Of a stretch of 64,000 nt of DNA, positions 9,231-17,509 are shown piece after piece (within the stretch, counting starts at the first letter, position 1; the number at the start of each line of letters is the position of its first letter). This stretch comes from Dehalococcoidia bacterium. GTDB lineage: Bacteria > Chloroflexota > Dehalococcoidia > DSTF01 > JACRBR01. The position numbers were made by a program, and so were the translations under genes. Where the stretch lies: assembly GCA_040902535.1 (NCBI GenBank), contig JBBDXD010000019.1:231454-295453 (forward strand), in the 5' to 3' direction. The notes under the pieces are model-generated. The model was not told the origin of the DNA and made no database searches. It was given only the letters and a program-made list of their open reading frames with translations.

Positions 9231-9734
9231 TCAATACGCGTACCTGTTGCGCGATGCGCGTGGCTTCGCCGGCCGCATGAGCACATATACCGGAGGCGCC
9301 AGGAGCAGATTGACCGCGGCGGCCGGCAGTACGACATCGCCGAAGGCGCCCCGCAGGTCGAAGACGCCGCCCGTTGCCATGACGCCGAACACGAGCACCG
9401 TCTCGTAAATCAGCGACGCCAGTCCTACGAGCAGCAGGGTTAGCACGAGTTCGCTGCTCACGATGTGCATCTCCCGCAGCAGACCCACGGGCGCGATCGC
9501 GAGCAGCAACGCCAGCAGCACGAATCCCGGTGTCTGCAGGCCGACGAACCCGAGCGTGATACCCGTGACAGCCACCATCGGCAGTACGTCGTCGAGTCCG
9601 CGGACGACGAGCCAGCACACGAGCATGACCAGCATGAGATTCGGAATGACCCCCATGACGCGAACCTGTTCGACCGACGACGCCTGGAACATGGCGAGCA
9701 GGAACGCGGCGGCAGCACCGAACACGTATCTCAC
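9231..9734 (-). CDS. mreD: rod-shape protein MreD
   Basis: A small (167 aa) hydrophobic protein with about five membrane segments, located between mreC and PBP2 as MreD genes usually are. Primary-sequence conservation in this family is weak. The call rests on size, hydrophobic profile and synteny, plus family-like stretches such as PNLMLVMLVCWLVVRGLDD. Its ATG overlaps the mreC stop (ATGA). Confidence 0.85.
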   Translation of the reverse strand: MRYVFGAAAAFLLAMFQASSVEQVRVMGVIPNLMLVMLVCWLVVRGLDDVLPMVAVTGITLGFVGLQTPGFVLLALLLAIAPVGLLREMHIVSSELVLTLLLVGLASLIYETVLVFGVMATGGVFDLRGAFGDVVLPAAAVNLLLAPPVYVLMRPAKPRASRNRYAY

Positions 9735-10555
9735 GGCTGCTCCAGCTCGATGGGCTCAAAACTCATCAGCACGAGCACGCTCTCCATGCTCGTGAGACTC
9801 GCAAGGTGGTCGACGTACACCGCCTGGAACAGATCCTGCTCGGTCTTCTTCACGCGCGAGACACGTCCGATGACGATGCCTTCGGGATATCCGCCGCCGA
9901 TGCCCGACGACATGACGAAGTCGCCGGTTTTGACGATCGCGCCCTGTCCGACGAACTCCATGATCAACTCGCCGCCGTAGTTGCCGGCGACGACTCCTTC
10001 GGCGCGTGACTCCTGCACCATCGAGCTTACGGCGCTCTTCGGGTCGGTGATCAGCGTGACCCACGCGTAATCGTCGAAGGTTTTCGAGATCGTGCCGACC
10101 AGACTGCGTCCCTCCGAAACCACGATCATGCCATCGCGCGCGCCGTCTGCCCGGCCGATATCGATCGCAATGATCGATCGGACGTTGGTGGTGTCGCGCG
10201 CAATCACGGCGGCATCCAGGAAACTGTCGTCCGGGAACTCCGCGCGGACGGCCTCCAACTCCGCCTGCTGTTCTGCCTGCACGGCGCCTTCGCGTGCGCG
10301 CGTGAGTTCGTTGCGGAGTTGCTCGTTTTCGGCGCGCAGTTCGCGATTCTCAGCGGACAGCGCACCCGCGTCCGTCACGTTGTTCACCCATCGAGCGACG
10401 GGGCGCGTAGTGTCACTCATGACCCCCTGCACCGGTGAGGTGACGTTGAGGGTGACATTTTCGACGGGGTCAAGGACGGTGAGGCCGCTCGCCGCCATGA
10501 GCATGAAAGCGGCAACCGCAATGAAGCCTGTCCAGGCCAGCGTACGCGCGGTCAT
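9731..10555 (-). CDS. mreC: rod-shape scaffold protein MreC
   Basis: Bitopic elongasome scaffold. At 274 aa it shows an N-terminal membrane segment (about residues 8-28), a coiled coil (about 65-105, ENRELRAENEQLRNELTRAREG) and the beta-rich MreC core with FLDAAVIARDTTNVRSIIAI, DGMIVVSEGRSLVG and the conserved DFVMSSGIGGGYPEGIVIG. It heads the leftward mreC-mreD-PBP2-rodA-YbhN set. No mreB lies upstream, where one would expect it. Confidence 0.93.
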   Translation of the reverse strand: MTARTLAWTGFIAVAAFMLMAASGLTVLDPVENVTLNVTSPVQGVMSDTTRPVARWVNNVTDAGALSAENRELRAENEQLRNELTRAREGAVQAEQQAELEAVRAEFPDDSFLDAAVIARDTTNVRSIIAIDIGRADGARDGMIVVSEGRSLVGTISKTFDDYAWVTLITDPKSAVSSMVQESRAEGVVAGNYGGELIMEFVGQGAIVKTGDFVMSSGIGGGYPEGIVIGRVSRVKKTEQDLFQAVYVDHLASLTSMESVLVLMSFEPIELEQP

Positions 10556-10640
10556 TTGCAGCCTCTCTGCCGCAATCGATCAACGTTGTACGCGCGGCGC
10601 TCCCCCGCCAGGTCCGCGCGAATTTTGAGGTGGAGTGAAA

Positions 10641-10690
10641 ACCTCAGCGAGTATAGCCGAGGATCCTCGGCTGTGCGATCCCTCTCCGAG
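10641..10690 (-). promoter_or_regulatory. probable mreC promoter with a perfect 16-bp palindrome
   Basis: On the minus strand a TATACT -10-like hexamer (10655-10650) lies directly downstream of a perfect palindrome, GCCGAGGATCCTCGGC (10656-10671), which would fill the -10/-35 spacer. The -35 position (TCGCAC) is poor. The mreC start lies about 95 nt downstream. The arrangement resembles a promoter with an operator in its spacer. Seen by eye only, with no transcript evidence. The rest of 10556-10809 shows no gene. Confidence 0.4.
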
Positions 10691-10809
10691 ATTACAGATG
10701 TGAAATCGCGGGCTGCGGAAGCAGCGCGCCGACATGCCCCCGCAGCGAGCACATCGCAGCACGCGGACATCGCGACGAGGAGCCTGCGCCAGATCACGCG
10801 ATGATCTCG

Positions 10810-11307
10810 TTATGACCACGTGGGATGCTCCGTCGCGCCGCGGAGCAGGTCCACCGCATGCGGCAGTACACCGATGATGGCGCTGAGCGACTCGCGCACA
10901 CCCTTTTCGCTGCCGGGTAAGTTGACGATAAGAGTGGACCGCCGTACGACCGCGACGGATCGGCTCAACATCGCACGCGGTGTGTGCTTCACTCCTTCAG
11001 CGCGCATCGCTTCAGCGAGTCCGGGCACGGAGCGCTCAGCGATGCTCATCGTCGCTTCCGGTGTTATGTCGCGTGCGGCAAGGCCCGTGCCTCCGGTCGT
11101 GAGGATCAGGTCGAGGCCGCCGCCGTCGCACCACTCGCGCAGCGTCGATGCGATGGTCTCGACTTCATCGGGAACAACCTGGTACCGCCCGATGTCCCCA
11201 CCGGCTCCCACGATCAACTCGCGTATCGCGTCGCCGCTTGTGTCGGCGCGTTCGCCGCGGCTTCCCGCATCGCTTACGGTGAGAATGCCGACGTTCATCG
11301 CGCGCAT
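10810..11307 (-). CDS. moaB: molybdenum cofactor biosynthesis protein MoaB/Mog
   Basis: Adenylyltransferase-type MoCF_biosynth domain protein acting on molybdopterin. Recognised by NVGILTVSDAGSRGERADTS, the TTGGTG loop (LILTTGGTGLAARDITPEA) and a late NLPGSEKGVRESL motif. The open frame extends upstream to 11403, but that part overlaps the mraZ promoter and does not resemble the family. The start is therefore placed at the ATG 11307 (MRAMNVGI) or 11298 (MNVGI), giving about 163-166 aa. moaD and moaE lie far away at 45.1-45.8 kb. Whether the main substrate is molybdenum or tungsten is open, as tupABC is also present. Confidence 0.92.
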   Translation of the reverse strand: MRAMNVGILTVSDAGSRGERADTSGDAIRELIVGAGGDIGRYQVVPDEVETIASTLREWCDGGGLDLILTTGGTGLAARDITPEATMSIAERSVPGLAEAMRAEGVKHTPRAMLSRSVAVVRRSTLIVNLPGSEKGVRESLSAIIGVLPHAVDLLRGATEHPTWS

Positions 11308-11394
11308 CGTACAGCGCTGTGTCGTTCCGTGGTTGCACCGGGCTCCATTGAGGCATGCGGTGGAAGAAGATGGGAAAAGTTTATGTGTAAGCAC

Positions 11395-11422
11395 TTGACA
11401 CATCGAAGTTCAATGGTAGTCT
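11395..11422 (+). promoter_or_regulatory. sigma-70-type promoter of the mraZ/dcw operon
   Basis: A perfect -35 hexamer TTGACA at 11395-11400 is followed 16 nt later by a -10-like TAGTCT at 11417-11422. This lies about 70 nt upstream of the GTG of mraZ and just before the MraZ boxes. It is the only strong promoter-like sequence found ahead of the dcw cluster, whose genes then follow with little or no spacing. Confidence 0.65.
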
Positions 11423-11423
11423 G

Positions 11424-11447
11424 TGGGGGTTCGTGGGGATACTGGCT
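11424..11447 (+). promoter_or_regulatory. MraZ operator: TGGGG boxes at 10-bp spacing
   Basis: TGGGG at 11424-11428 and TGGGG at 11434-11438 are separated by exactly 5 nt, and a weaker TGGCT follows at 11443-11447. E. coli MraZ binds TGGGN direct repeats separated by 5 nt in its own promoter. The position just downstream of the -10 fits autorepression. The match to the known box is direct; binding is inferred. Confidence 0.7.
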
Positions 11448-11492
11448 GACGGATGGATCCTTTGAGCCATCGACAGGACGTCGAGCGATCTC

Positions 11493-11930
11493 GTGTACTT
11501 TCTCGGAACCGCCGATTACGCGATGGACGAGAGAGGGAGAGTGCCCCTCCCTCCGCGTTATCGCGACGCGTTCCGCAGCGGGGTCGTGCTCAGCCAGGGC
11601 TCCCCGGACAAATGCCTGCGCGTCTACACCCAGGAAGCGTTCGAGACGCAGGCCGCACAGACGGTCGCGCAGCCATCGCTCCGCCGCAGCGGCCGCGACC
11701 TGCGCAAGTCGCTTTTCTCGCGCTCGTTCGAAACGGAGCTGGACAAGCAGAACCGTATCCTGATTCCAGCGCATATGCGCGAATACGCAGCGCTCTCGGG
11801 CAAAGTGCTGATCATCGGCGCAGGCGAGTGGCTGGAAATTTGGTCGCCCGACGCGTACGAAGCGGAGATGGCGCGCGTCGACGCGGAACTCGAAGTGACG
11901 CTCGAATCGGTACAGACGTGGGAACCATGA
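11493..11930 (+). CDS. mraZ: transcriptional regulator MraZ
   Basis: First gene of the division and cell wall operon, an AbrB-fold regulator of its own operon. The 145-aa product has two MraZ/SpoVT-AbrB-like halves, each with the DxxxR signature: DERGRVPLPPRYR near residue 12 and DKQNRILIPAHMRE near residue 85. It starts at GTG 11493 (MYFLGTADYAMDERGR). The stop overlaps the rsmH ATG. TGGGG boxes upstream indicate autoregulation. Confidence 0.95.
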   Translation: MYFLGTADYAMDERGRVPLPPRYRDAFRSGVVLSQGSPDKCLRVYTQEAFETQAAQTVAQPSLRRSGRDLRKSLFSRSFETELDKQNRILIPAHMREYAALSGKVLIIGAGEWLEIWSPDAYEAEMARVDAELEVTLESVQTWEP

Positions 11931-12865
11931 TGGCAGATGTGAAACACATCCCTGTCATGCTCGGAGAAGCCCTCACGACGCTGGATGTGCAGGCGGGCGG
12001 CAGATATGTCGACTGCACGCTGGGCGGCGCCGGGCATGCGGAGGCGATTCTCGATCGTGCGCAGCCCGGTGGCACGCTCCTCGGCATCGACGCCGATCCG
12101 GCGGCGATCGCGCGTGGGAACGAGCGGCTGGCGCGCTTCGCCGGAAGCTTCGAGCTGGTACAGGGCAACTTTGGCGATGTCGGCGAGATCTGCCGGCAGC
12201 GCGAGTTCGCTCCCGTCAACGGGGTGCTGATGGACCTGGGTCTCTCATCATTCCAGCTGGAACTGGGCGAGGGGTTCAGCTTTCAGCGCGACACGACGTT
12301 GGACATGCGCTTCGGCGGCGAAGGACTGACCGCCGGCGACATCGTCAACACGTACAGCGAGGCCGAACTGGCCGACCTGATCTTCAAGTATGGAGAGGAA
12401 CCGGCGAGCCGCAGGATCGCCCGCCGGATCGTCGCAGCTCGCCCGGTTCGGACGAGCATTGAACTAGCCAAAGCCGTCGAGCAGGCCGTGGGTAGGAGAG
12501 CCAATCTGAAAACCCACCCCGCCACCAGGACGTTTCAGGCTCTCCGCATCGCGGTTAATCAAGAGCTAGAGAATCTAGCCGCCGCACTTCCTCAGGCCCA
12601 CGGCCTGCTCGGCTTTGGGGCACGGCTCACCGTGCTCAGCTACCACTCGCTCGAGGACCGGATCGTCAAGGAGTACATCCGGCGAGAATCGAGGGATTGC
12701 ATCTGTCCGCCGGGCCTCCCGGAGTGCCGGTGCGGTCACATGGCCACGCTGCGGCCGGTCACGAAGGGCGCGCTCAAGCCGTCGCACGCGGAGATCGAAG
12801 CGAACCCGCGCGCGCGCAGTGCACGGCTGCGCGCCGCAGGGCGCCTCGCCGATCACGCGGCTTAG
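11927..12865 (+). CDS. rsmH: 16S rRNA (cytosine-1402-N4)-methyltransferase RsmH
   Basis: SAM-dependent methyltransferase acting on C1402 of 16S rRNA; historically MraW. The product (312 aa from ATG 11927) shows HIPVMLGEALTTL at the N-terminus, a SAM-binding VDCTLGGAGHAEAIL, LIGIDADP-like LLGIDADPAAI, GVLMDLGLSSFQLE, and the C-terminal TVLSYHSLEDRIVK. A zinc-ribbon-like CICPPGLPECRCG near residue 263 is typical of the family. The frame is open far upstream of 11927, but that part overlaps mraZ and is not conserved. ATGA overlap with mraZ. Confidence 0.96.
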   Translation: MMADVKHIPVMLGEALTTLDVQAGGRYVDCTLGGAGHAEAILDRAQPGGTLLGIDADPAAIARGNERLARFAGSFELVQGNFGDVGEICRQREFAPVNGVLMDLGLSSFQLELGEGFSFQRDTTLDMRFGGEGLTAGDIVNTYSEAELADLIFKYGEEPASRRIARRIVAARPVRTSIELAKAVEQAVGRRANLKTHPATRTFQALRIAVNQELENLAAALPQAHGLLGFGARLTVLSYHSLEDRIVKEYIRRESRDCICPPGLPECRCGHMATLRPVTKGALKPSHAEIEANPRARSARLRAAGRLADHAA

Positions 12866-12874
12866 GGACGGGCG

Positions 12875-13312
12875 ATGGCAGCGCTGCACCGGCCTGCAAT
12901 GCCCGCTCCGCGAATCTTCGGCAAAGCGCGTTCGGGAAGACTCGTCCTGTACGTCGTTGCGGCGATCGTCGTCGCGGTGGCGCTCTTGCAGGTGAACCAG
13001 TTCAGCCGGCTGACGAGCACCGGCTACCAGATCGAATCGTTGAAGCGCGAGCGCGACGTGAAGCTCGCGGCGAATCACAAACTGGAGGCCGATGTCGCAA
13101 GCCTGTCGTCGCTGGCGCGGGTGGACCTCGTCGCTCGCATCGAGTTGGGGATGCTGCCGGCGCAGCGACGACTCTATATCGATGTAAATCAGGCCGTGCC
13201 GGAGCGCCAGACACTGCCGACACGGTTCCTTCCGGATGAACCACAAGCCGAAACGCCCGCACAAGACGGCAAACCGTTCTGGAAGCGCGCGATCGACTGG
13301 CTGATTCCGTAG
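12875..13312 (+). CDS. ftsL: FtsL/DivIC-like division protein
   Basis: A 145-aa bitopic protein with a basic N-terminus, one membrane segment (about residues 23-40, LVLYVVAAIVVAVALLQVNQ) and a short coiled coil (about 48-75, IESLKRERDVKLAANHKLEA). This is the FtsL plan and the position (rsmH-ftsL-ftsI) is canonical. Sequence similarity in the family is always low, so the call rests on architecture and order. The C-terminal 35 residues are proline-rich and longer than usual. Confidence 0.82.
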   Translation: MAALHRPAMPAPRIFGKARSGRLVLYVVAAIVVAVALLQVNQFSRLTSTGYQIESLKRERDVKLAANHKLEADVASLSSLARVDLVARIELGMLPAQRRLYIDVNQAVPERQTLPTRFLPDEPQAETPAQDGKPFWKRAIDWLIP

Positions 13313-13363
13313 TAGCAGATCGCGGACCCGCCCGGGCCGCGTGGACTGGTCGAGGGATCGAAG

Positions 13364-15097
13364 ATGTTCGGGAAGCGCGGCCGCATGAACACGCGTCTCA
13401 CGGCACTCGCCGCGGCGTTCGCCATCGCGGGCCTGGTGCTCACCGCGCGCGTCGTGCAGGTGCAGATTTTCGACGGCGCCCACTACAAAGCCGAAGCGCG
13501 CTCCGAGCATTTTGGACAGCAGGAAGTGCGGGCGCCGCGCGGCGCCATCCTCGACCGCAACGGGTATCCGCTTGCGACGACCGTCGACGCATATGACGTG
13601 TACATCAATCGCGCGGACTGGCGAGATGTCTCAGTCGCCCACGCAGCGGCATCGGTGATTGCGCCGCTGATCGGACGCACGGCGGCGGACCTGGTGACCG
13701 AGGCCCGCAAGGAGGACGAGGGAACATATCTTGCGCACCGCGGCCTCGACTTCGATGCCGGGCAGTCGTTGAAGGATGAAGAGGCGCCGGGGCTGCGCCT
13801 GGTGCTGTCAGCGAAGCGCTTCTATCCGGAGGGCGACCTGGCATCGACGCTGATTGGCTTCGTCGGGCGCGACCACACGGGTCTCACCGGCCTCGAAGCC
13901 GACCTCGATACGGAATTGGGTGGGACGCCGGGTACGATCTACTTCGAGCGGGACAGCATCGGCAACCGCATTGCGCTGGGGATCGAGCGCATCGGCAAGA
14001 AGCCGGAGGCGGGCGGCGACGTCACGCTGACAATCGACCGCTACATCCAGCGCATCGTGGAAGGCGAGTTGGACTCGCGCATCAAAGCGACAGGCGCGCT
14101 TGGCGGCACGATCATCGTGATGGAGCCTGCGACGGGCGCGCTGCTCGCCATGGCGAGCGAGCCGGGCTTCCGGCTCTCACAGCTCAATCTGAACGATCCG
14201 AACGAGGCGCTGTTTCGGAATCGCGCGGTCACGGACGTCTACGAACCCGGATCTGTCTTCAAAACGCTGACGGCGGCGATGGCGATCGACCAGGGGCTCG
14301 TCACGCCGGAGACGACGTATGACGATACGGGCGCGGCGTACATCGGCGTGTCTACGATTCGAAACTGGGATTACAGCGCGAACGGCATCACCACCGTGAC
14401 GCAGGTGCTGCAGCGGAGCCTCAACACCGGCGCGGTATGGCTCGGCCAGCTCGTCGGGGCGGACCTCTTCTACAAGTACGTGCGTGACTTCGGCATGGGC
14501 GAGTCGACCGGCGTCGGCCTGGGCGGCGACCCGGAGGGGCTGGTGCGGACGAACGACGACCTTTACTGGTCGGAAGTCGACTTGGCCACGAACAGCTTCG
14601 GACAGGGGATCGCCGCATCGCCACTGCAGGTGATCACGGCGGTGTCGTCGCTGGTCAACGGCGGCGGGCTGATGCGCCCGTACGTCTTGCAAGAGATGGA
14701 GACGCCGCAGGGGCCCCGGCGCTTCGAGCCGGTCGTCGTCAGGCAGGTGGTCAAAGAGGAAACGGCTAACACGGTAGCCGATATGATGAACCAGGTGGTC
14801 GAGGGCGTGCCCGGTCACCTCGCGGCCGTGAAGGGCTACCACGTCGGTGGCAAGACCGGCACGACGACGGGTGCCACGCTCGCGGATGGCACGGTGCAGG
14901 ACGGCAACATCGCGTCGTTCATCGGCTTCGCACCGGCCGAAGACCCGCAGATCATCGTGCTGGTGAAACTCGATTTCAAGGAAGACAAGCTTGGAGGCAC
15001 GGTCTCCGCGCCGGTGTTCTCCGCGCTCGCACCCAGCATCCTCGCCTACCTCGGCGTGCGGCCCGAGGGGCCGCAACTGGTGACAACAGGCCGCTGA
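13364..15097 (+). CDS. ftsI: division-specific class B penicillin-binding protein (FtsI/PBP3)
   Basis: Septal peptidoglycan transpeptidase. The 577-aa protein has a membrane anchor (about residues 10-28), a dimerisation domain starting PRGAILDRNGYPLATTVDAY and a transpeptidase domain with SVFK (EPGSVFKTLTA), SLNTG and KTGTTTG. No PASTA repeats are seen at the C-terminus. Partner of the FtsW encoded 3.8 kb downstream. The next gene is murF directly; murE, usually found here, is absent. Confidence 0.94.
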   Translation: MFGKRGRMNTRLTALAAAFAIAGLVLTARVVQVQIFDGAHYKAEARSEHFGQQEVRAPRGAILDRNGYPLATTVDAYDVYINRADWRDVSVAHAAASVIAPLIGRTAADLVTEARKEDEGTYLAHRGLDFDAGQSLKDEEAPGLRLVLSAKRFYPEGDLASTLIGFVGRDHTGLTGLEADLDTELGGTPGTIYFERDSIGNRIALGIERIGKKPEAGGDVTLTIDRYIQRIVEGELDSRIKATGALGGTIIVMEPATGALLAMASEPGFRLSQLNLNDPNEALFRNRAVTDVYEPGSVFKTLTAAMAIDQGLVTPETTYDDTGAAYIGVSTIRNWDYSANGITTVTQVLQRSLNTGAVWLGQLVGADLFYKYVRDFGMGESTGVGLGGDPEGLVRTNDDLYWSEVDLATNSFGQGIAASPLQVITAVSSLVNGGGLMRPYVLQEMETPQGPRRFEPVVVRQVVKEETANTVADMMNQVVEGVPGHLAAVKGYHVGGKTGTTTGATLADGTVQDGNIASFIGFAPAEDPQIIVLVKLDFKEDKLGGTVSAPVFSALAPSILAYLGVRPEGPQLVTTGR

Positions 15098-15136
15098 TCC
15101 GGCGAGGACGGCGCCCGAGGCAGGCAGGCTCCGCCC

Positions 15137-16498
15137 ATGATTAGTGCTAAGGAACTGGCCACCGCTCTCCGCCCGGCATTGCTGCAGGCGCCATCCGTCG
15201 GGCCGATGAAGTTTCGGCAGGCGGTGGTGGACTCTCGCAAAGCCGGCAAGAACGACATCTTCGTCGCGCTTCCTGGCGAGCACGCCGACGGTCATGACTT
15301 CGTGGCGCACGCAGCGCAGCGCGGCGCGTCAGCGGCGATCGTCGCGCGTGCCGTTGATGCTGACCTCGCGCAGTACGTCGTCGAAGATCCGCTCAAGGCA
15401 CTGCAGAGCCTGGCATGGGTGCGCCGCCAGGCTCGTTCGAACGTGAAGGTCGTCGCCGTCACCGGCAGCGTCGGCAAGACAACGACCAAGGAACTGACAG
15501 CCGCCGTGCTCGCGACGCGCTATCCGCTGCTCAAGAACGAAGGCAACCTCAACAGCGAGATCGGCCTGCCGCTCGTCTTGCTCGAACTGACCCGAAGGCA
15601 CCGCCGCGCCGTGCTCGAAATGGGAATGTGGGCGCCGGGCGAGATCGCGCTGCTCTGCAAGATCGCCATGCCGGATGTCGGCATCGTGACGAACGTCGGG
15701 CCGGCGCACATGGAACGCCTCGGTACGATCGAGGCGATCACGGCTGCGAAGACGGAACTCGTCGAGTCGTTAGACGAGGACGGCACCGCGATTCTCAACA
15801 TCGATGATCCGCGCGTCGCCGGCATGGCTGGCCGGACGACCGCGAACGTCATGACCTACGGGCTTGCGTCGGAAGCCGACGTGCGCGCGGAGGACATCGA
15901 GAGTCACGGGCTCGCGGGCGTGCAGTTCACGCTGGTGCACGGCGATGAGCGCGCGACCGTGTACTCGCGCCTGCCGGGCGTGCAGCTCGTCCACAACGCG
16001 CTCGCCGCCGCCGCCGCGGCCATCATCGATGGCATCGACGTGACCGACGTCGCCGCGGCGCTATCCGAGGCGCAGATCCCGGTGCGCTTGGCGCAGCGAC
16101 CCGGCCCGAAGGGTTCAACGATCATCGACGACACCTACAACGCGAGCCCAGCGTCGATGCGGGCAGCGCTTGACCTGCTGGGCGAACTGCCGGGGCGCAA
16201 GTTCGCCGTCCTCGGCGACATGCGCGAACTCGGCGACGCTTCGATGGACGGCCATCGGGAGGTGGGACGGCGCGCGGCTGAGGTCGCGGATGTGATTTTC
16301 GCCGTGGGGGAGTTGGGCCGCTGGATCGGCGACGCCGCCATCGAAGCGGGGCACGCGGACGTGCGGATCAGCATCGACAAGCACGGCATCGCGGGCGAGT
16401 TGCTGCGGCAGGTCGCGGCGGGCGACGTGGTGCTGCTCAAGGGATCGCGCGCGCTCGCGCTCGAGACGCTCGTCGACGAACTGCAGGCGGACGCATGA
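15137..16498 (+). CDS. murF: UDP-MurNAc-tripeptide:D-Ala-D-Ala ligase MurF
   Basis: Adds D-Ala-D-Ala to the UDP-MurNAc tripeptide. 453 aa with the Mur-ligase ATP loop TGSVGKTTTKEL (near residue 111), the NEGNLNSEIGLPLVLLEL motif typical of MurF, EMGMWAPGEI, IVTNVGPAHMERLG and IIDDTYNASPASMRAALD. These MurF-specific motifs exclude MurE. The mraY ATG overlaps its stop. Confidence 0.96.
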   Translation: MISAKELATALRPALLQAPSVGPMKFRQAVVDSRKAGKNDIFVALPGEHADGHDFVAHAAQRGASAAIVARAVDADLAQYVVEDPLKALQSLAWVRRQARSNVKVVAVTGSVGKTTTKELTAAVLATRYPLLKNEGNLNSEIGLPLVLLELTRRHRRAVLEMGMWAPGEIALLCKIAMPDVGIVTNVGPAHMERLGTIEAITAAKTELVESLDEDGTAILNIDDPRVAGMAGRTTANVMTYGLASEADVRAEDIESHGLAGVQFTLVHGDERATVYSRLPGVQLVHNALAAAAAAIIDGIDVTDVAAALSEAQIPVRLAQRPGPKGSTIIDDTYNASPASMRAALDLLGELPGRKFAVLGDMRELGDASMDGHREVGRRAAEVADVIFAVGELGRWIGDAAIEAGHADVRISIDKHGIAGELLRQVAAGDVVLLKGSRALALETLVDELQADA

Positions 16499-17466
16499 CC
16501 ACCGCCTTGTTTGCCGGTTGCATCGCGGCGGCCATCGCCGTCCTGGCCGGCAAGCCGTTGATCGCGTTCCTGCGCGAGAAGAAGCTCGGCAAGGCGATCA
16601 GCGCCGATGGACCAGAGTCGCACATGGTCAAGGCCGGCACGCCGACGTTCGGCGGGCTGCTGATCTTCGGCGTATCGCTGCCGGTGGCGCTGATTGCGGT
16701 GGTCCCGCAAGACGCGGACATGCTCCTGCCGATTGCGGTCGCGGGCATGCTCGCGCTCGTCGGCTTTTACGATGATCTGGGCACGCTGATCGACCGCGGG
16801 CAGCGCGAGGCTCATGACCGCACGACGATGGTCTTGAAACTGGTCGCGTTCGCGGTCATTGGCGTCGGTGCTTCCCTTCTGCTTTATGAGGGTATCGACG
16901 CGCCGCGGTTGTTGGTGCCGCACTACGGACACTACGACATCGGCCCGATCTACGTGCTGATCGCGATCGGCGTCTTCGTGTCGACGACGTCGGCGGTCGG
17001 CGTCAGCGACGGCCTCGACATGTTGTGCGGAAGCACGTCGGCGGTGGCAATCGGGGCGTTCGGCGTCATCGCGTTGATGCAGGAACAGGACGCGCTCGCG
17101 ACGTTTTGCTTTGCGCTCGTCGGCGCGCTGCTCGGCTTCCTGTGGTGGAACGCGTACCCCGCGCGGATCTTCATGGGCGACAGCGGATCGTTGCCGCTCG
17201 GCGGCACGCTCGCCATCGTCGCGTTGATGACGGGTTGGTGGCTCTTGGTACCGCTGATCGGCGTCATCTTCGTCGTGGTGATCGCGTCGAACGTCATCCA
17301 GATCGGCTACTTCCGTATGACGGGCGGCAAGCGCGTCTTTCGCATGGCGCCGATCCATCACCACTTCGAGAAGCTGGGGGTCCCCGAGGTCCAGATCACC
17401 GTGGCGTTCCTCGTCATCACGATCCTGGGCGCCCTGGCGGGGATCGCGCTGGTGGCGTTGGACTGA
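16495..17466 (+). CDS. mraY: phospho-MurNAc-pentapeptide translocase MraY
   Basis: Makes lipid I from UDP-MurNAc-pentapeptide and undecaprenyl phosphate. The 323-aa protein has about ten membrane helices. Key acidic motifs are FYDDLG, GVSDGLDML (family NLTDGLDG-like) and MGDSGSLPLGG. The cytoplasmic MAPIHHHFEKLGVPE motif near residue 284 is diagnostic. Overlaps murF by 4 nt. Confidence 0.96.
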   Translation: MTTALFAGCIAAAIAVLAGKPLIAFLREKKLGKAISADGPESHMVKAGTPTFGGLLIFGVSLPVALIAVVPQDADMLLPIAVAGMLALVGFYDDLGTLIDRGQREAHDRTTMVLKLVAFAVIGVGASLLLYEGIDAPRLLVPHYGHYDIGPIYVLIAIGVFVSTTSAVGVSDGLDMLCGSTSAVAIGAFGVIALMQEQDALATFCFALVGALLGFLWWNAYPARIFMGDSGSLPLGGTLAIVALMTGWWLLVPLIGVIFVVVIASNVIQIGYFRMTGGKRVFRMAPIHHHFEKLGVPEVQITVAFLVITILGALAGIALVALD

Positions 17467-17509
17467 ATTGAAAGGCGGCGATGCTTGACAGCGGATTTGC
17501 TAACGTGCT

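Noticed and set aside
11453..11926. Upstream extension of the rsmH frame
   Set aside because: It overlaps all of mraZ in another frame and has no RsmH similarity; the true start is the ATGA at 11927.
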